A stretch of DNA of 64,000 bases from Endozoicomonas arenosclerae (GTDB lineage Bacteria > Pseudomonadota > Gammaproteobacteria > Pseudomonadales > Endozoicomonadaceae), in NCBI RefSeq assembly GCF_001562015.1, contig NZ_LASA01000054.1, forward strand, positions 1 to 64,000, read 5' to 3'. Position 1 is the first letter of the stretch; each line of letters begins with the position of its first letter. The translations under genes were made by a program, and so were the position numbers. Of the stretch, positions 7,771 through 15,756 are shown in pieces. The notes below the pieces were generated by a model that worked only from the letters and a program-made list of their open reading frames with translations, was not told where the DNA came from and ran no database searches.

Positions 7771-9804
7771 ATGAAGTACTCCTTTCTCTGTATCGGATTG
7801 GTCGCACCGATCGTTCTTGCCGCTGATTTTGAACTGGATGTAGATGTTACAGAGACGATGGAAACACCGCCTTCAGAGTCTATGATCAAGCTTGATCAAC
7901 CTCACCCTCCCGTAACCGATGCTGGACAGCTACTCAGGCAGGAAACAGGAGTAGCGGTTTCAAGAAAGGGGGGAAAAGGGTTTGAACCTATTATTCGCGG
8001 GCAACAACAAAGTCAGTTAAACATTATTACTGCGGATGCTTTTGTGCTGGGGGCCTGTCCTGGTCGTATGGATCCACCAACAACGTACGCCAGTCTCAAG
8101 GGGTACGACCGTGTCACAGTACTTCGTGGCTATGAAAGCGTGATTTATGGTTCTGGAGGTTCCGGGGGCACAGTACTTTTTGAACGGGATGCTCCCCACT
8201 TCAACAATGGAACTGAAGTTCGTTCTTATACCGGCAATATAGGAGCCAGGTACACTGATAACATTGACCATAAACAAGCTTTCGCCGATGTTTCCCTCGG
8301 TAAAGAATCTGCCTATTTGAGAGCCTATGGCGAGTATCAGGATGCCGGAAATTACAAGGATGGGAATGGCCAGACTGTCAGTTCGGCCTTTCGGTCTAAC
8401 AGTGGTGGGATTCTGATATCAGGCGAGATCATACCTTTTACCCGGTTGGAGGCTAATGTTGAGTCCACCAGGGACGATGAGGTTTATTACTCTGGCAATG
8501 GTATGGATGCTCCCTGGGCAAAAGCGGATACCTGGCGTCTGAAACTGCAGCATGACCAGCCTTTTTTGGGGCTGGACTCTATTGAGCTTTCCGGCTGGCA
8601 CGCTGATGTACGACATCTTATGGATAACTATTCGGTCAGGCTCCGTAAGCCCAATTCTCCAAACGGTATGCGGGCACCGTCTGACTCTGTGACTTGGGGC
8701 GGCAGGCTGCTGGGTAAAATCTATTATGATGATGCAGAGCTGAAGCTGGGTGTTGACTATCAGGCCAATGATCGTGATGCCAATCGTTATAAGGTGAATC
8801 GTCAGACCGGCAATCAGGTCTGGCAGTCTCATATCTGGCCGGGTGTTGAATATCGTCAGATGGGAGTGTTTGCAGAACTGGATTTCAGTTTGAGCGAGAA
8901 GGATTCTTTCCGTGTTGGTATGAGATTTGATGATCTGAAGGCCGAGGCCACTAAAGCCAGCAGCTCTCTGCTGGGAAATAGCAGCCCCAACCAGTTGTAC
9001 CAAAAGTATTATGGAGTTGAAGCTGACAAGGTTCATGAACAGAATCTGAGCGGCCTGTTGGCTTGGCAGCATGAATTGTCTGGCGATCAATCCATAGAGC
9101 TTCGTGGCAGTCGCAGTGTAAGAACCGCCGATACCAGCGAGCGCTTTATAGCTTCCAGAGGTTCCTGCTGTCATGGCAGTGATGACTGGGTGGGTAATCC
9201 GGACATCAAACCGGAAAAACATCAGCAACTGGATGCTGGATACCGCTACCACACCGGAGCGGCCGAATGGTCAGCGATTGTTTATGTGGATGAAGTTCAG
9301 GATTACATCTTAAGAACCCAGTCTGAATCGGGAGCTTATACCTACAAAAACATAGAGGCCAGGCTCTATGGGGTGGAGACCGATGTGCGTTACACATTGG
9401 GACGCTTTAAACCGTCTGCCGGAGTCGCTTGGACCCGTGGTGAAAATCGAGATAACGGATCTGATCTGCCACAAATTCCCCCTCTGCAATTTAACCTGCA
9501 ACTGGATTACGATGCTGCCAGGTGGCTGGTGGGAGCCCGTTGGGAGCTGGCTTCAAAGCAGGAGAAAGTTGATACGCTCAGTGGCTTGGATACAGGCCAG
9601 ACCGACGGTTATGGTGTTGTTCATTTGCACGGCTGGTATCACTTGGGGCAGGGCTTCAAGCTAGAAGCGGGAGTGCAGAACCTGTTTGATAAAGCTTATG
9701 CCCAGCACGTTAACCGAGCCAGTCACGATCCTTTTGATCCTAAAGCTGTCCGGGCGAATGAGCCTGGCAGAGAGCTTTGGGTGGGGGTGAATTACCGGTT
9801 CTAA
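7771..9804 (+). CDS. oprC: TonB-dependent copper receptor (OprC/NosA family)
   Basis: Outer-membrane TonB-dependent receptor of the OprC/NosA copper family, 677 residues. The ATG at 7771 starts a clear signal peptide (MKYSFLCIGLVAPIVLAA); an upstream in-frame TTG at 7714 is rejected because it lacks one. The plug (about 45-165) contains GGKGFEPIIRGQQQ and then CPGRMDPPTTYAS. The Cys96-x-x-x-Met100 spacing matches the CxxxM copper-binding site described for Pseudomonas OprC. The remainder alternates amphipathic strands as in a 22-strand barrel and ends with ELWVGVNYRF, whose terminal Phe is typical of outer-membrane proteins. Expected role: import of copper, or assembly of copper enzymes such as nitrous-oxide reductase. 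No TonB or nos gene lies nearby, so the second role cannot be judged here. An inverted repeat lies just upstream. Confidence 0.92.
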   Translation: MKYSFLCIGLVAPIVLAADFELDVDVTETMETPPSESMIKLDQPHPPVTDAGQLLRQETGVAVSRKGGKGFEPIIRGQQQSQLNIITADAFVLGACPGRMDPPTTYASLKGYDRVTVLRGYESVIYGSGGSGGTVLFERDAPHFNNGTEVRSYTGNIGARYTDNIDHKQAFADVSLGKESAYLRAYGEYQDAGNYKDGNGQTVSSAFRSNSGGILISGEIIPFTRLEANVESTRDDEVYYSGNGMDAPWAKADTWRLKLQHDQPFLGLDSIELSGWHADVRHLMDNYSVRLRKPNSPNGMRAPSDSVTWGGRLLGKIYYDDAELKLGVDYQANDRDANRYKVNRQTGNQVWQSHIWPGVEYRQMGVFAELDFSLSEKDSFRVGMRFDDLKAEATKASSSLLGNSSPNQLYQKYYGVEADKVHEQNLSGLLAWQHELSGDQSIELRGSRSVRTADTSERFIASRGSCCHGSDDWVGNPDIKPEKHQQLDAGYRYHTGAAEWSAIVYVDEVQDYILRTQSESGAYTYKNIEARLYGVETDVRYTLGRFKPSAGVAWTRGENRDNGSDLPQIPPLQFNLQLDYDAARWLVGARWELASKQEKVDTLSGLDTGQTDGYGVVHLHGWYHLGQGFKLEAGVQNLFDKAYAQHVNRASHDPFDPKAVRANEPGRELWVGVNYRF

Positions 9805-9861
9805 ATCATGACCCTGCACAGAACTTTAAAACTAGGATTTCTTGGTCATAATGATCCCATA

Positions 9862-9923
9862 CCGTTCGCACTGAGCCTGTCGAAGTGCATGCCCAGCATC
9901 CTTCGACAAGCTCAGCCCAACGG
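9862..9923. repeat. REP-like inverted repeat between convergent genes
   Basis: The left arm at 9862-9885 (CCGTTCGCACTGAGCCTGTCGAAG) pairs imperfectly with the right arm ending at 9923, whose reverse complement reads CCGTTGGGCTGAGCTTGTCGAAG. The CTGTCGAAG/CTTCGACA core is typical of dispersed intergenic palindromes in many proteobacteria. It sits between two convergent stop codons (9804 and 9959), the usual location for REP-type elements, and may also act as a bidirectional terminator or mRNA stabiliser. Only one copy was noticed in this window. Confidence 0.65.
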
Positions 9924-9958
9924 GGTTTGAGAGGTTTTCAATAAGAACAGCCCATTCC

Positions 9959-11383
9959 TTAATGGGCTGAAAGCATCATGGATTTCAACTCCACAAACTC
10001 TTCCACACCTTCTTTACCCCATTCACGACCATTGCCGGACATTTTGTATCCGCCAAAGGGGGCTTCATAGGAGAAGCTGCCGCCATTGATGTTCACCATT
10101 CCGGTTCTGATTTTTCTGGCAATAGCACGGGCTGCATCGGCATTTTTTGCCCACACTCCGCCGGACAAACCATAAGGTGAGTCATTAGCAATGGTTATTG
10201 CTTCATCAATGTCTTGATACGGAATCATAACCAGAACCGGGCCAAAGATTTCTTCCTGGGCAATGGTCATCTGATTGTTCACATCAGCAAAAATAGTGGG
10301 CTCCAGGTAGTAGCCGGTTGTCAGTCCGTCAGGCTTTTTCCCACCGGTTACCAGACGAGCGCCTTCTTCTATGCCTTTCTGGATATAGCCGGTGACATCG
10401 TTCCATTGGGCTTTGGAGACCAGGGGACCCATAAAGTTTTCAGAATTCTGCGGGTCACCCACTGTAAGTTGTTCTGCCGTTGCCTTGGCGATTTCAACGG
10501 CTTCTTCATAACGGCTTTGGGGCACCAGCATTCGGGTGAGAGCCGTACAGGTTTGCCCACAGTTACTCATGACATTTTGAACACCGGTGCCGACGGCGTC
10601 AGCCAACGGAGCATCATCGGTGATAATAAAGGCTGATTTACCGCCCAGTTCCAGAGTCACTCTCTTTACTGTCTGTGCAGCAACGGCCGAAACTCGAGTT
10701 CCAGCACCGGTTGAACCTGTGAAAGAGACCATATCAACTTCCGGGTGAGATGACAGAGCTTCGCCTACTACTGAGCCAGAGCCGTTTACCAAATTGAAGA
10801 CACCGGGTGGAAAACCTACCTCATCCAACAGCTCTGTAAACTTAAGGGCATTCAATGGGGTTTCGACGCTGGGCTTCAACACCATTGTGCAGCCCGCGGC
10901 CAGAGCAGGAGCAACCTTGCCTATAATCTGATGCAGAGGGTAGTTCCAGGGGGTGATAAAGGCACAGACACCGATGGCCTCTTTATAAATTTCAACGGAA
11001 CCTCTGGTTTCTACCTGATCCATAAGAGCAACCATATCGGCATGCATGCTCATAGCCAGGGCAGGGCCACCGGCCTGAATCAATTCACAGAGATGGACTG
11101 GCATACCCTGTTCTGAGGAAATGATCCGAGCCATTTCAGGAATACTTTCAGACATTTTCTGGGCCAGCAGCCCGATCAGTCTTGCACGTTCTTCAGAAGG
11201 GGTTTCAGACCAGGAGATAAAGGCGTCGCGGGCAGCCTTTACGGCACTATCAACATCTTCTTTTGTACCTTTGGCCACCTGTGCAATGACCGCTTCAGTG
11301 GCAGGGTTGACGACATCGATCCAGTCAGGGCTGTTTGCCTCAACCCACTGACCATTGATGTAGAACTGGTTATGCTGCTTCAT
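9959..11383 (-). CDS. NAD(P)-dependent aldehyde dehydrogenase family protein
   Basis: The 474-residue product oxidises an aldehyde to the acid with NAD(P). The ALDH signatures are complete: ITPWNYPLHQ (substrate/cofactor loop, about 143-152), the FTGSTGAG nucleotide-binding turn (about 221-228), general-base Glu245 in LELGGK, and nucleophile Cys279 in NCGQTCTA. The length is normal. The start has GAGAAG upstream at good spacing. The substrate cannot be assigned from sequence, and the gene stands alone between a copper receptor and a Panacea-type pair. It differs clearly from the second ALDH in the window at 19679. Confidence 0.93.
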   Translation of the reverse strand: MKQHNQFYINGQWVEANSPDWIDVVNPATEAVIAQVAKGTKEDVDSAVKAARDAFISWSETPSEERARLIGLLAQKMSESIPEMARIISSEQGMPVHLCELIQAGGPALAMSMHADMVALMDQVETRGSVEIYKEAIGVCAFITPWNYPLHQIIGKVAPALAAGCTMVLKPSVETPLNALKFTELLDEVGFPPGVFNLVNGSGSVVGEALSSHPEVDMVSFTGSTGAGTRVSAVAAQTVKRVTLELGGKSAFIITDDAPLADAVGTGVQNVMSNCGQTCTALTRMLVPQSRYEEAVEIAKATAEQLTVGDPQNSENFMGPLVSKAQWNDVTGYIQKGIEEGARLVTGGKKPDGLTTGYYLEPTIFADVNNQMTIAQEEIFGPVLVMIPYQDIDEAITIANDSPYGLSGGVWAKNADAARAIARKIRTGMVNINGGSFSYEAPFGGYKMSGNGREWGKEGVEEFVELKSMMLSAH

Positions 11384-11496
11384 GATTTTTCTTCTCGCAG
11401 GTAGTCTCAGCCAGGAAACCCAACCCTATCCTGCGAGGTTAAGTTTATCAAGCTAACGTTCGTTCGGTTTTCAATGCAGGTGTCTATTTTTTACTT

Positions 11497-12024
11497 CTAT
11501 TTATTTTCAGGAAACAGGTGCTTGACGATAATGATCAGACCGGCCATCAGATTTACGGTGGCAGCGGTGATCAATGCCATAAGTACATTGTCGCTTAGTG
11601 AGAAGAGTTCTACGAAAGTTCCATCGATTCTTTTGAATTGAACCTTGCTGGCACTGGCAATCACAATACCGGCAACAACGACGGATGAAAGTACAACAAA
11701 AAGAAAGATACGTCGGGCAAAGCCTTTGCGCAGTTCGATGGTGTCTTCCAGCCGGGTATTATGAAGGCGCTTTTCTTTCAGTTCTTCCTGGGCAACCAGC
11801 ACTTTGTATTGCTGCTCGGCAATGCCTTCTGGCGAAAGGTTTTTGATCTCAACTTTCTTCTCCTCCCGGAAGAGCTCATCGTCTTCCGGTTTGGAGCTGG
11901 ATTCATTGGCTTTCTTGAGGCTTTCAGAGTACTTGCTCAGAACTTTCCAGAGCGTTTCCTGATCGAGTTCAGGTTGTTTTTGAGAGGGGCTTTGTTGTTC
12001 TGCTTCCTGCGACTGCGAACTCAT
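11497..12024 (-). CDS. Coiled-coil protein with two membrane segments, partner of Panacea-domain protein (possible toxin)
   Basis: 175 residues, no recognised family. The first 105 residues are charged and helical (Glu/Lys/Gln-rich, probable coiled coil). Two hydrophobic helices follow: about 109-127 (IFLFVVLSSVVVAGIVIAS) and 146-166 (VLMALITAATVNLMAGLIIIV), joined by a short loop. The start codon lies 2 bases after the stop of the upstream Panacea-domain gene, so the two are almost certainly cotranscribed. Known biology: Panacea (DUF4065) proteins neutralise many unrelated toxins, some of which act on membranes. Calling this protein the toxin is inference from position and topology. A simple membrane adaptor is the main alternative. 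Confidence 0.72.
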   Translation of the reverse strand: MSSQSQEAEQQSPSQKQPELDQETLWKVLSKYSESLKKANESSSKPEDDELFREEKKVEIKNLSPEGIAEQQYKVLVAQEELKEKRLHNTRLEDTIELRKGFARRIFLFVVLSSVVVAGIVIASASKVQFKRIDGTFVELFSLSDNVLMALITAATVNLMAGLIIIVKHLFPENK

Positions 12025-12026
12025 GA

Positions 12027-12578
12027 TCAGGCAATCTCTTCCTGCATCAATCCCAGTTCTTTCATCATGGACGTTTCAATCAATTCCTGATTTAACTCGA
12101 AATCAGGGATCTCACCATTTTGATGTTCTTTACGGGTTATTTCCCAGGGTGTTCCAGGCTTATGAGTCAGGTTTGAAAGTGTTTGTGCTGAAAGCCCGCC
12201 ATAGAGTTCCCAGATCTGGTCAATCAGGTTCATGACATTGTGGTCATGGGCATCAATTTTGGGTATGCAGACTTCAAAGCCGGGACCTTCTTCGCTGGTT
12301 TTGGCCAGGCCTATCTTTCTTATCAGCGTGCCCAGACTTTGTATGGGTTGATACCCATAAGCTCTGAACTCGTTGTAGACGCTTTTAATAACGGGGCCAA
12401 ATTTCCAGGCGTAAACAGGCTCATCAATTAAAGGACGGTGATAAACAGCAAGAGAAAGCGCATGGGCGAAGTAAACCAGCTTTTGCAGTTTCATTGGGCT
12501 GATTTCTTCCTGCTTTTCCTGGGCGACTTCCAGAAAAGCGTTGGCAATGGCGACAGCAGGGTAGATTCCTTTTTTCAC
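12027..12578 (-). CDS. Panacea-domain (DUF4065/SocA-like) protein, probable antitoxin
   Basis: 183 residues. The sequence carries the Panacea/DUF4065 hallmarks: AIANAFLE near the start, ISPMKLQKLVYFAHALSLA (about 26-44), then PLIDEPVYAWKFGPVIKSVYNEFRAYG (about 49-75). SocA, the Caulobacter proteolytic adaptor antitoxin, and phage GepA belong to the same family. The start is a GTG at 12578 with GAGGAT seven bases upstream on the minus strand. The following gene, a two-TM coiled-coil protein, begins 2 bases after the stop. The paired arrangement fits a Panacea-containing toxin-antitoxin (PanAT) locus, but toxicity cannot be read from the sequence. Confidence 0.85.
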   Translation of the reverse strand: MKKGIYPAVAIANAFLEVAQEKQEEISPMKLQKLVYFAHALSLAVYHRPLIDEPVYAWKFGPVIKSVYNEFRAYGYQPIQSLGTLIRKIGLAKTSEEGPGFEVCIPKIDAHDHNVMNLIDQIWELYGGLSAQTLSNLTHKPGTPWEITRKEHQNGEIPDFELNQELIETSMMKELGLMQEEIA

Positions 12579-12658
12579 TGTTCATCCTCGCACTCTTATT
12601 ATTCCTGCTGCCTAGTATCCCTTTCAAAAGCTTCTAAAACAAGTCCATTGGGTGTGAC

Positions 12659-14272
12659 TTAATTCAGAGAAAGTTCTCTGATATAAAACCCGTCCATTTC
12701 TCCGCTGTTTGGAAAGCCTCTGACTTCTGGTTTCACCAGGTGGTGCTGGGTATGGAAGTAAATAGGAATGGCAGGTACGTCTTTATCCAGAATTGTTTCC
12801 AGCTTTTGGAACAATTGCTTTCGCTCCTGGCTGAATTGAGGGGTGGGTATACCTGTACAGGCTTGCTCCAGTAATTCGTCATACTTCGGATTCTGGTACC
12901 GGCCTTCATTGAAGGCATAGTCGGACTTAAAGAGTTCCAGAATCATGCAGGGCTCCGGACTGACAACCGACCAGCCCACCCGAGCTACTTCATATTGTCC
13001 CTGCTTCATCTGGGCCAGCATGCTGTTAAATTCCATATTGTTCAAACGGGTTTTAACACCAAGGGTATTCTTCCACATATCGCTGATGGCCAGGGCAATC
13101 TGCCTGTGTTTATCCATCGTGTTGTAAAGAATTTCCAGCTCCAGCGGTTTGTCAGGCCCATACCCTGCTTCATTATATAGGCGCTTGGCTTCCTTGATTT
13201 GCTCAGTTCTGGAGAGTGTGTTTTTAGGCAGTCTGGGTGGCTCAAAGTCGTTGAAGTGGGCGGACGTAAACGTGAAAGCAGGCTTTTCTCCCTGACGGGT
13301 TATTTTGTCAGTGATTAATTCTCTGTCTATCGCCATGGAAAGAGCATTGCGTAAAGCCTGATTATTCATTTTCCCGTGTTTGAGATTCAGACTGTAATAA
13401 TAAACTGCATTGGTTGGGTGGCTGCTGAGTTGATCGGGTATTGATTGCTTAAGCTTGTTATACAGTTTTGGAGGAACACTGGCAGTAATATGAATTTCAT
13501 CTGCCTGGTAACGCTTGTATTCAACTTCTGGTTGTAGGGGAAGAAATACTGCTTTATCAATACTGACTTGCTTGTTGTTTCTATAAAATGGATTTCTTTT
13601 AATGGTTACATGTTCATTGATGACCATGCTATCCAGTTGATAAGCCCCGTTGGAAATCAGATAGCCTGGTTGAGCCCAGCGCTTGGGCTCTTTTTCAACT
13701 GAGGCCTGATGAAGAGGCATCAAAAGGTATTCAATAATATCAAGAGCATAGGGCACTGGCTTGCTGAGATGAACTCTAAGAGTATGATCGTCTTCAGCGA
13801 TTACTCCAAAGCTCTGCACAGGTTTTTTTCGATTGAGGATTTCGGTTGCGTTGAGGACATGAAGGGTTTCGAAAATCTGGGCCCGAATGAATGTGTTGTC
13901 TGGATTTATGGCGTAGCGGGCGGCAAACTCGAAGTCTTTGGCTGTAAGCGACTCGCCATTATTCCACTTCAAGTCGGGTCGTAATTTGAAAGTGTAGGTT
14001 CTGCCGTCTTCAGATAAAGTCCAATGGCTGGCTTGAGCAGGAAAGAACTGGTTGTCACGATCTTTAATAATCAGTCCTTCAAATAGGTTTTTATGAATTT
14101 GGTGGCCCACTATGGTTTGGGAGTTGTAGGGGTTCAGGGAGTCCGGGTCGGTCGAGTTGCCAATGACTATTGTGCTGGGATTTTTAGCTGAAGATGGTAC
14201 TGATACTCCAATTAAAAGAAGTAACAGGACGATTGGGAAAAGCGATTTTAATGAGCAGGCTTTTATCATCAT
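12659..14272 (-). CDS. Periplasmic oligopeptide-binding protein (OppA/SBP family 5)
   Basis: Solute-binding protein of a peptide ABC importer, 537 residues. It has a signal peptide (about residues 8-29, LFPIVLLLLLIGVSVPSSA) followed by the SBP_bac_5 fold. Recognisable features are GNSTDPDSLNPYNSQ at the mature N terminus, WTLSEDGRTYTFKLRPDLKW, and NNGESLTAKDFEFAARYAINP (the family signature region, about 105-125). The C terminus carries IPIYFHTQHHLVKPEVRGF as in OppA/MppA. No permease or ATPase gene is adjacent, so this is an orphan binding protein that probably serves a transporter encoded elsewhere, or delivers murein peptides as MppA does. Confidence 0.92.
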   Translation of the reverse strand: MMIKACSLKSLFPIVLLLLLIGVSVPSSAKNPSTIVIGNSTDPDSLNPYNSQTIVGHQIHKNLFEGLIIKDRDNQFFPAQASHWTLSEDGRTYTFKLRPDLKWNNGESLTAKDFEFAARYAINPDNTFIRAQIFETLHVLNATEILNRKKPVQSFGVIAEDDHTLRVHLSKPVPYALDIIEYLLMPLHQASVEKEPKRWAQPGYLISNGAYQLDSMVINEHVTIKRNPFYRNNKQVSIDKAVFLPLQPEVEYKRYQADEIHITASVPPKLYNKLKQSIPDQLSSHPTNAVYYYSLNLKHGKMNNQALRNALSMAIDRELITDKITRQGEKPAFTFTSAHFNDFEPPRLPKNTLSRTEQIKEAKRLYNEAGYGPDKPLELEILYNTMDKHRQIALAISDMWKNTLGVKTRLNNMEFNSMLAQMKQGQYEVARVGWSVVSPEPCMILELFKSDYAFNEGRYQNPKYDELLEQACTGIPTPQFSQERKQLFQKLETILDKDVPAIPIYFHTQHHLVKPEVRGFPNSGEMDGFYIRELSLN

Positions 14273-14416
14273 TCTTTTTCTTCAGGCGTCAGAGCGATTT
14301 AATTCTTATAAAAGATAGACTTTAGTTAGACAGAATGTAATTTCAGATTCATTGTGAATAGTTTCCGGATCTGTTATTGATTAGAAAAACAACGAACGTC
14401 AGACAAGGACCGTCAG

Positions 14417-15064
14417 ATGCAGAAAGTGATTCTTTTTACCGGGTTATTACTCTTTTCCTTTATTGCTTCCGCACAAACGACCGATGTTGGACTCGGTGTC
14501 AGTTCTCTGGGGGGGCATATCGTATTTACCAACCGGATGAATGATCAACTCTCTTTGAGGCTTCAGCTCAATGGGTATTCCGGGAGCTATGAATTCAAGG
14601 AAAACGGCATTACGTATGATGGTGACCTGAAACTGGGGACGGTAGGGGCCACCATGGACTGGCACCCCTGGGAAAATGACTTCTTTTTCTCCGTTGGCGC
14701 TTTTTATAACGGTAACGAGTTGGATGCCAAAGCCAAAAGCCGCAATGGCGTGATCACCATTAATGGCACCGCGTATACCACTGACCAGATTGGCAACCTT
14801 GAATCAGAAATGAAGTTTGGCGATGCCAGTCCTTATCTGGGGGTTGGTTTTATGGGGCAGATAGGACGTTCTGATTTTTATTACGGTGTGGATCTGGGAG
14901 TGCTTTATCAGGGAGAACCGGATATTTCCTTAAGTACAACATCCGGTTCCAATATTGCCGGGTTGAGTGAAAACCTGGCGGCAGAGCAAAAACGGGTGGA
15001 AGACGAGCTGAGCAATTTTCGTTGGTATCCCGTACTGACTTTGGCGATTCATTACGCTTTCTGA
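14417..15064 (+). CDS. Small outer-membrane beta-barrel protein
   Basis: 215 residues with a signal peptide (MQKVILFTGLLLFSFIASA) and alternating hydrophobic strands ending LTLAIHYAF, the terminal Phe pattern recognised by the BAM machinery. The overall pattern (DVGLGVSSLGGHIVFTNRMND, ATMDWHPWENDFFFSVGAFYN, SPYLGVGFMGQ) resembles the eight-stranded OmpA/OmpW/PagL-type barrels. Start ATG 14417 is preceded by AAGGA at good spacing. It converges with the ChaC-like gene and overlaps its 3' end by 13 bases. A specific substrate cannot be proposed. Confidence 0.8.
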   Translation: MQKVILFTGLLLFSFIASAQTTDVGLGVSSLGGHIVFTNRMNDQLSLRLQLNGYSGSYEFKENGITYDGDLKLGTVGATMDWHPWENDFFFSVGAFYNGNELDAKAKSRNGVITINGTAYTTDQIGNLESEMKFGDASPYLGVGFMGQIGRSDFYYGVDLGVLYQGEPDISLSTTSGSNIAGLSENLAAEQKRVEDELSNFRWYPVLTLAIHYAF

Positions 15065-15756
15065 GTTTCCTGGAGAGCCTTGTCCAGGCTCTCCAACTTT
15101 TCGTCATGAATACCCATTTCCCTCAGGTGCGCCAGAGTGTTGTCAAAGTAATCCCGGTTACTGCCAAACTGGCCGACAGCTGTTCTTATCTTCTCGACAG
15201 TTTTATGCTCAGAAAGCTGATGAATGTATCGGGGGGAATCATGATTTACGACAAAGGTCAGGCAGGGTAACGAAGAGTCCAGCCCCTCAATTTCCGGTTC
15301 CACCCAGGCAGGTATGTAGGTATTCAGGCAGCATTCCCGTGTCCATAGGATATGCAGCTCTTCATCTACTAAAGAGGCAGGGATGCGATAGCAGAGGCCT
15401 TCACATTCACCCCCGTTATCCAGAGCCATCATCAGCCCGGGCGTTTCCGGACTGCCCCTTAGATAAGTCATATCCAGGCAAAAGCGACGATGATAGTTTT
15501 TGAGCAGGGCATGATACTGGTGGCTGAAACGCAATAAAGGGTTCCAGAGTAAGGAGCCGTAAGCAAAAATCAGCAGGTCAGAATCTTTTGGAAACGCCTC
15601 CATAAAGCGGGCGCGCTGTTCATTGACTTCACTCCATTCCGGTACTTTGTTGCCTTGGTTGCGTGCCATCTGGCGAATTTCGGGTACATACTGTTTGAAA
15701 AGACTTTCCCGGTTCGCCAGCCATTCACTCTCTTGTTCTGAATTGATCCCGATCAT
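15052..15756 (-). CDS. ChaC-like gamma-glutamylcyclotransferase
   Basis: 234 residues. The core holds the family's YGSL loop in LLIFAYGSLLWNPLLRFSH, then KNYHRRFCLDMTYLRGSPETPGLMMAL and ECEGLCYRIP, which follow the ChaC/GGCT fold order. The acidic residue in TRECCLNTYIPAWV lies where ChaC enzymes place their catalytic Glu. ChaC enzymes cleave glutathione to 5-oxoproline and Cys-Gly; substrate preference here is not provable. An N-terminal helix of about 50 residues precedes the core. The start overlaps the end of the upstream amidohydrolase gene by 32 bases, suggesting translational coupling. Confidence 0.88.
   Translation of the reverse strand: MIGINSEQESEWLANRESLFKQYVPEIRQMARNQGNKVPEWSEVNEQRARFMEAFPKDSDLLIFAYGSLLWNPLLRFSHQYHALLKNYHRRFCLDMTYLRGSPETPGLMMALDNGGECEGLCYRIPASLVDEELHILWTRECCLNTYIPAWVEPEIEGLDSSLPCLTFVVNHDSPRYIHQLSEHKTVEKIRTAVGQFGSNRDYFDNTLAHLREMGIHDEKLESLDKALQETQKA

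Noticed and set aside
8419-9252. Long minus-strand open frame within the copper receptor gene
   Set aside because: Codon-phase shadow of the receptor; no domain or start signal.
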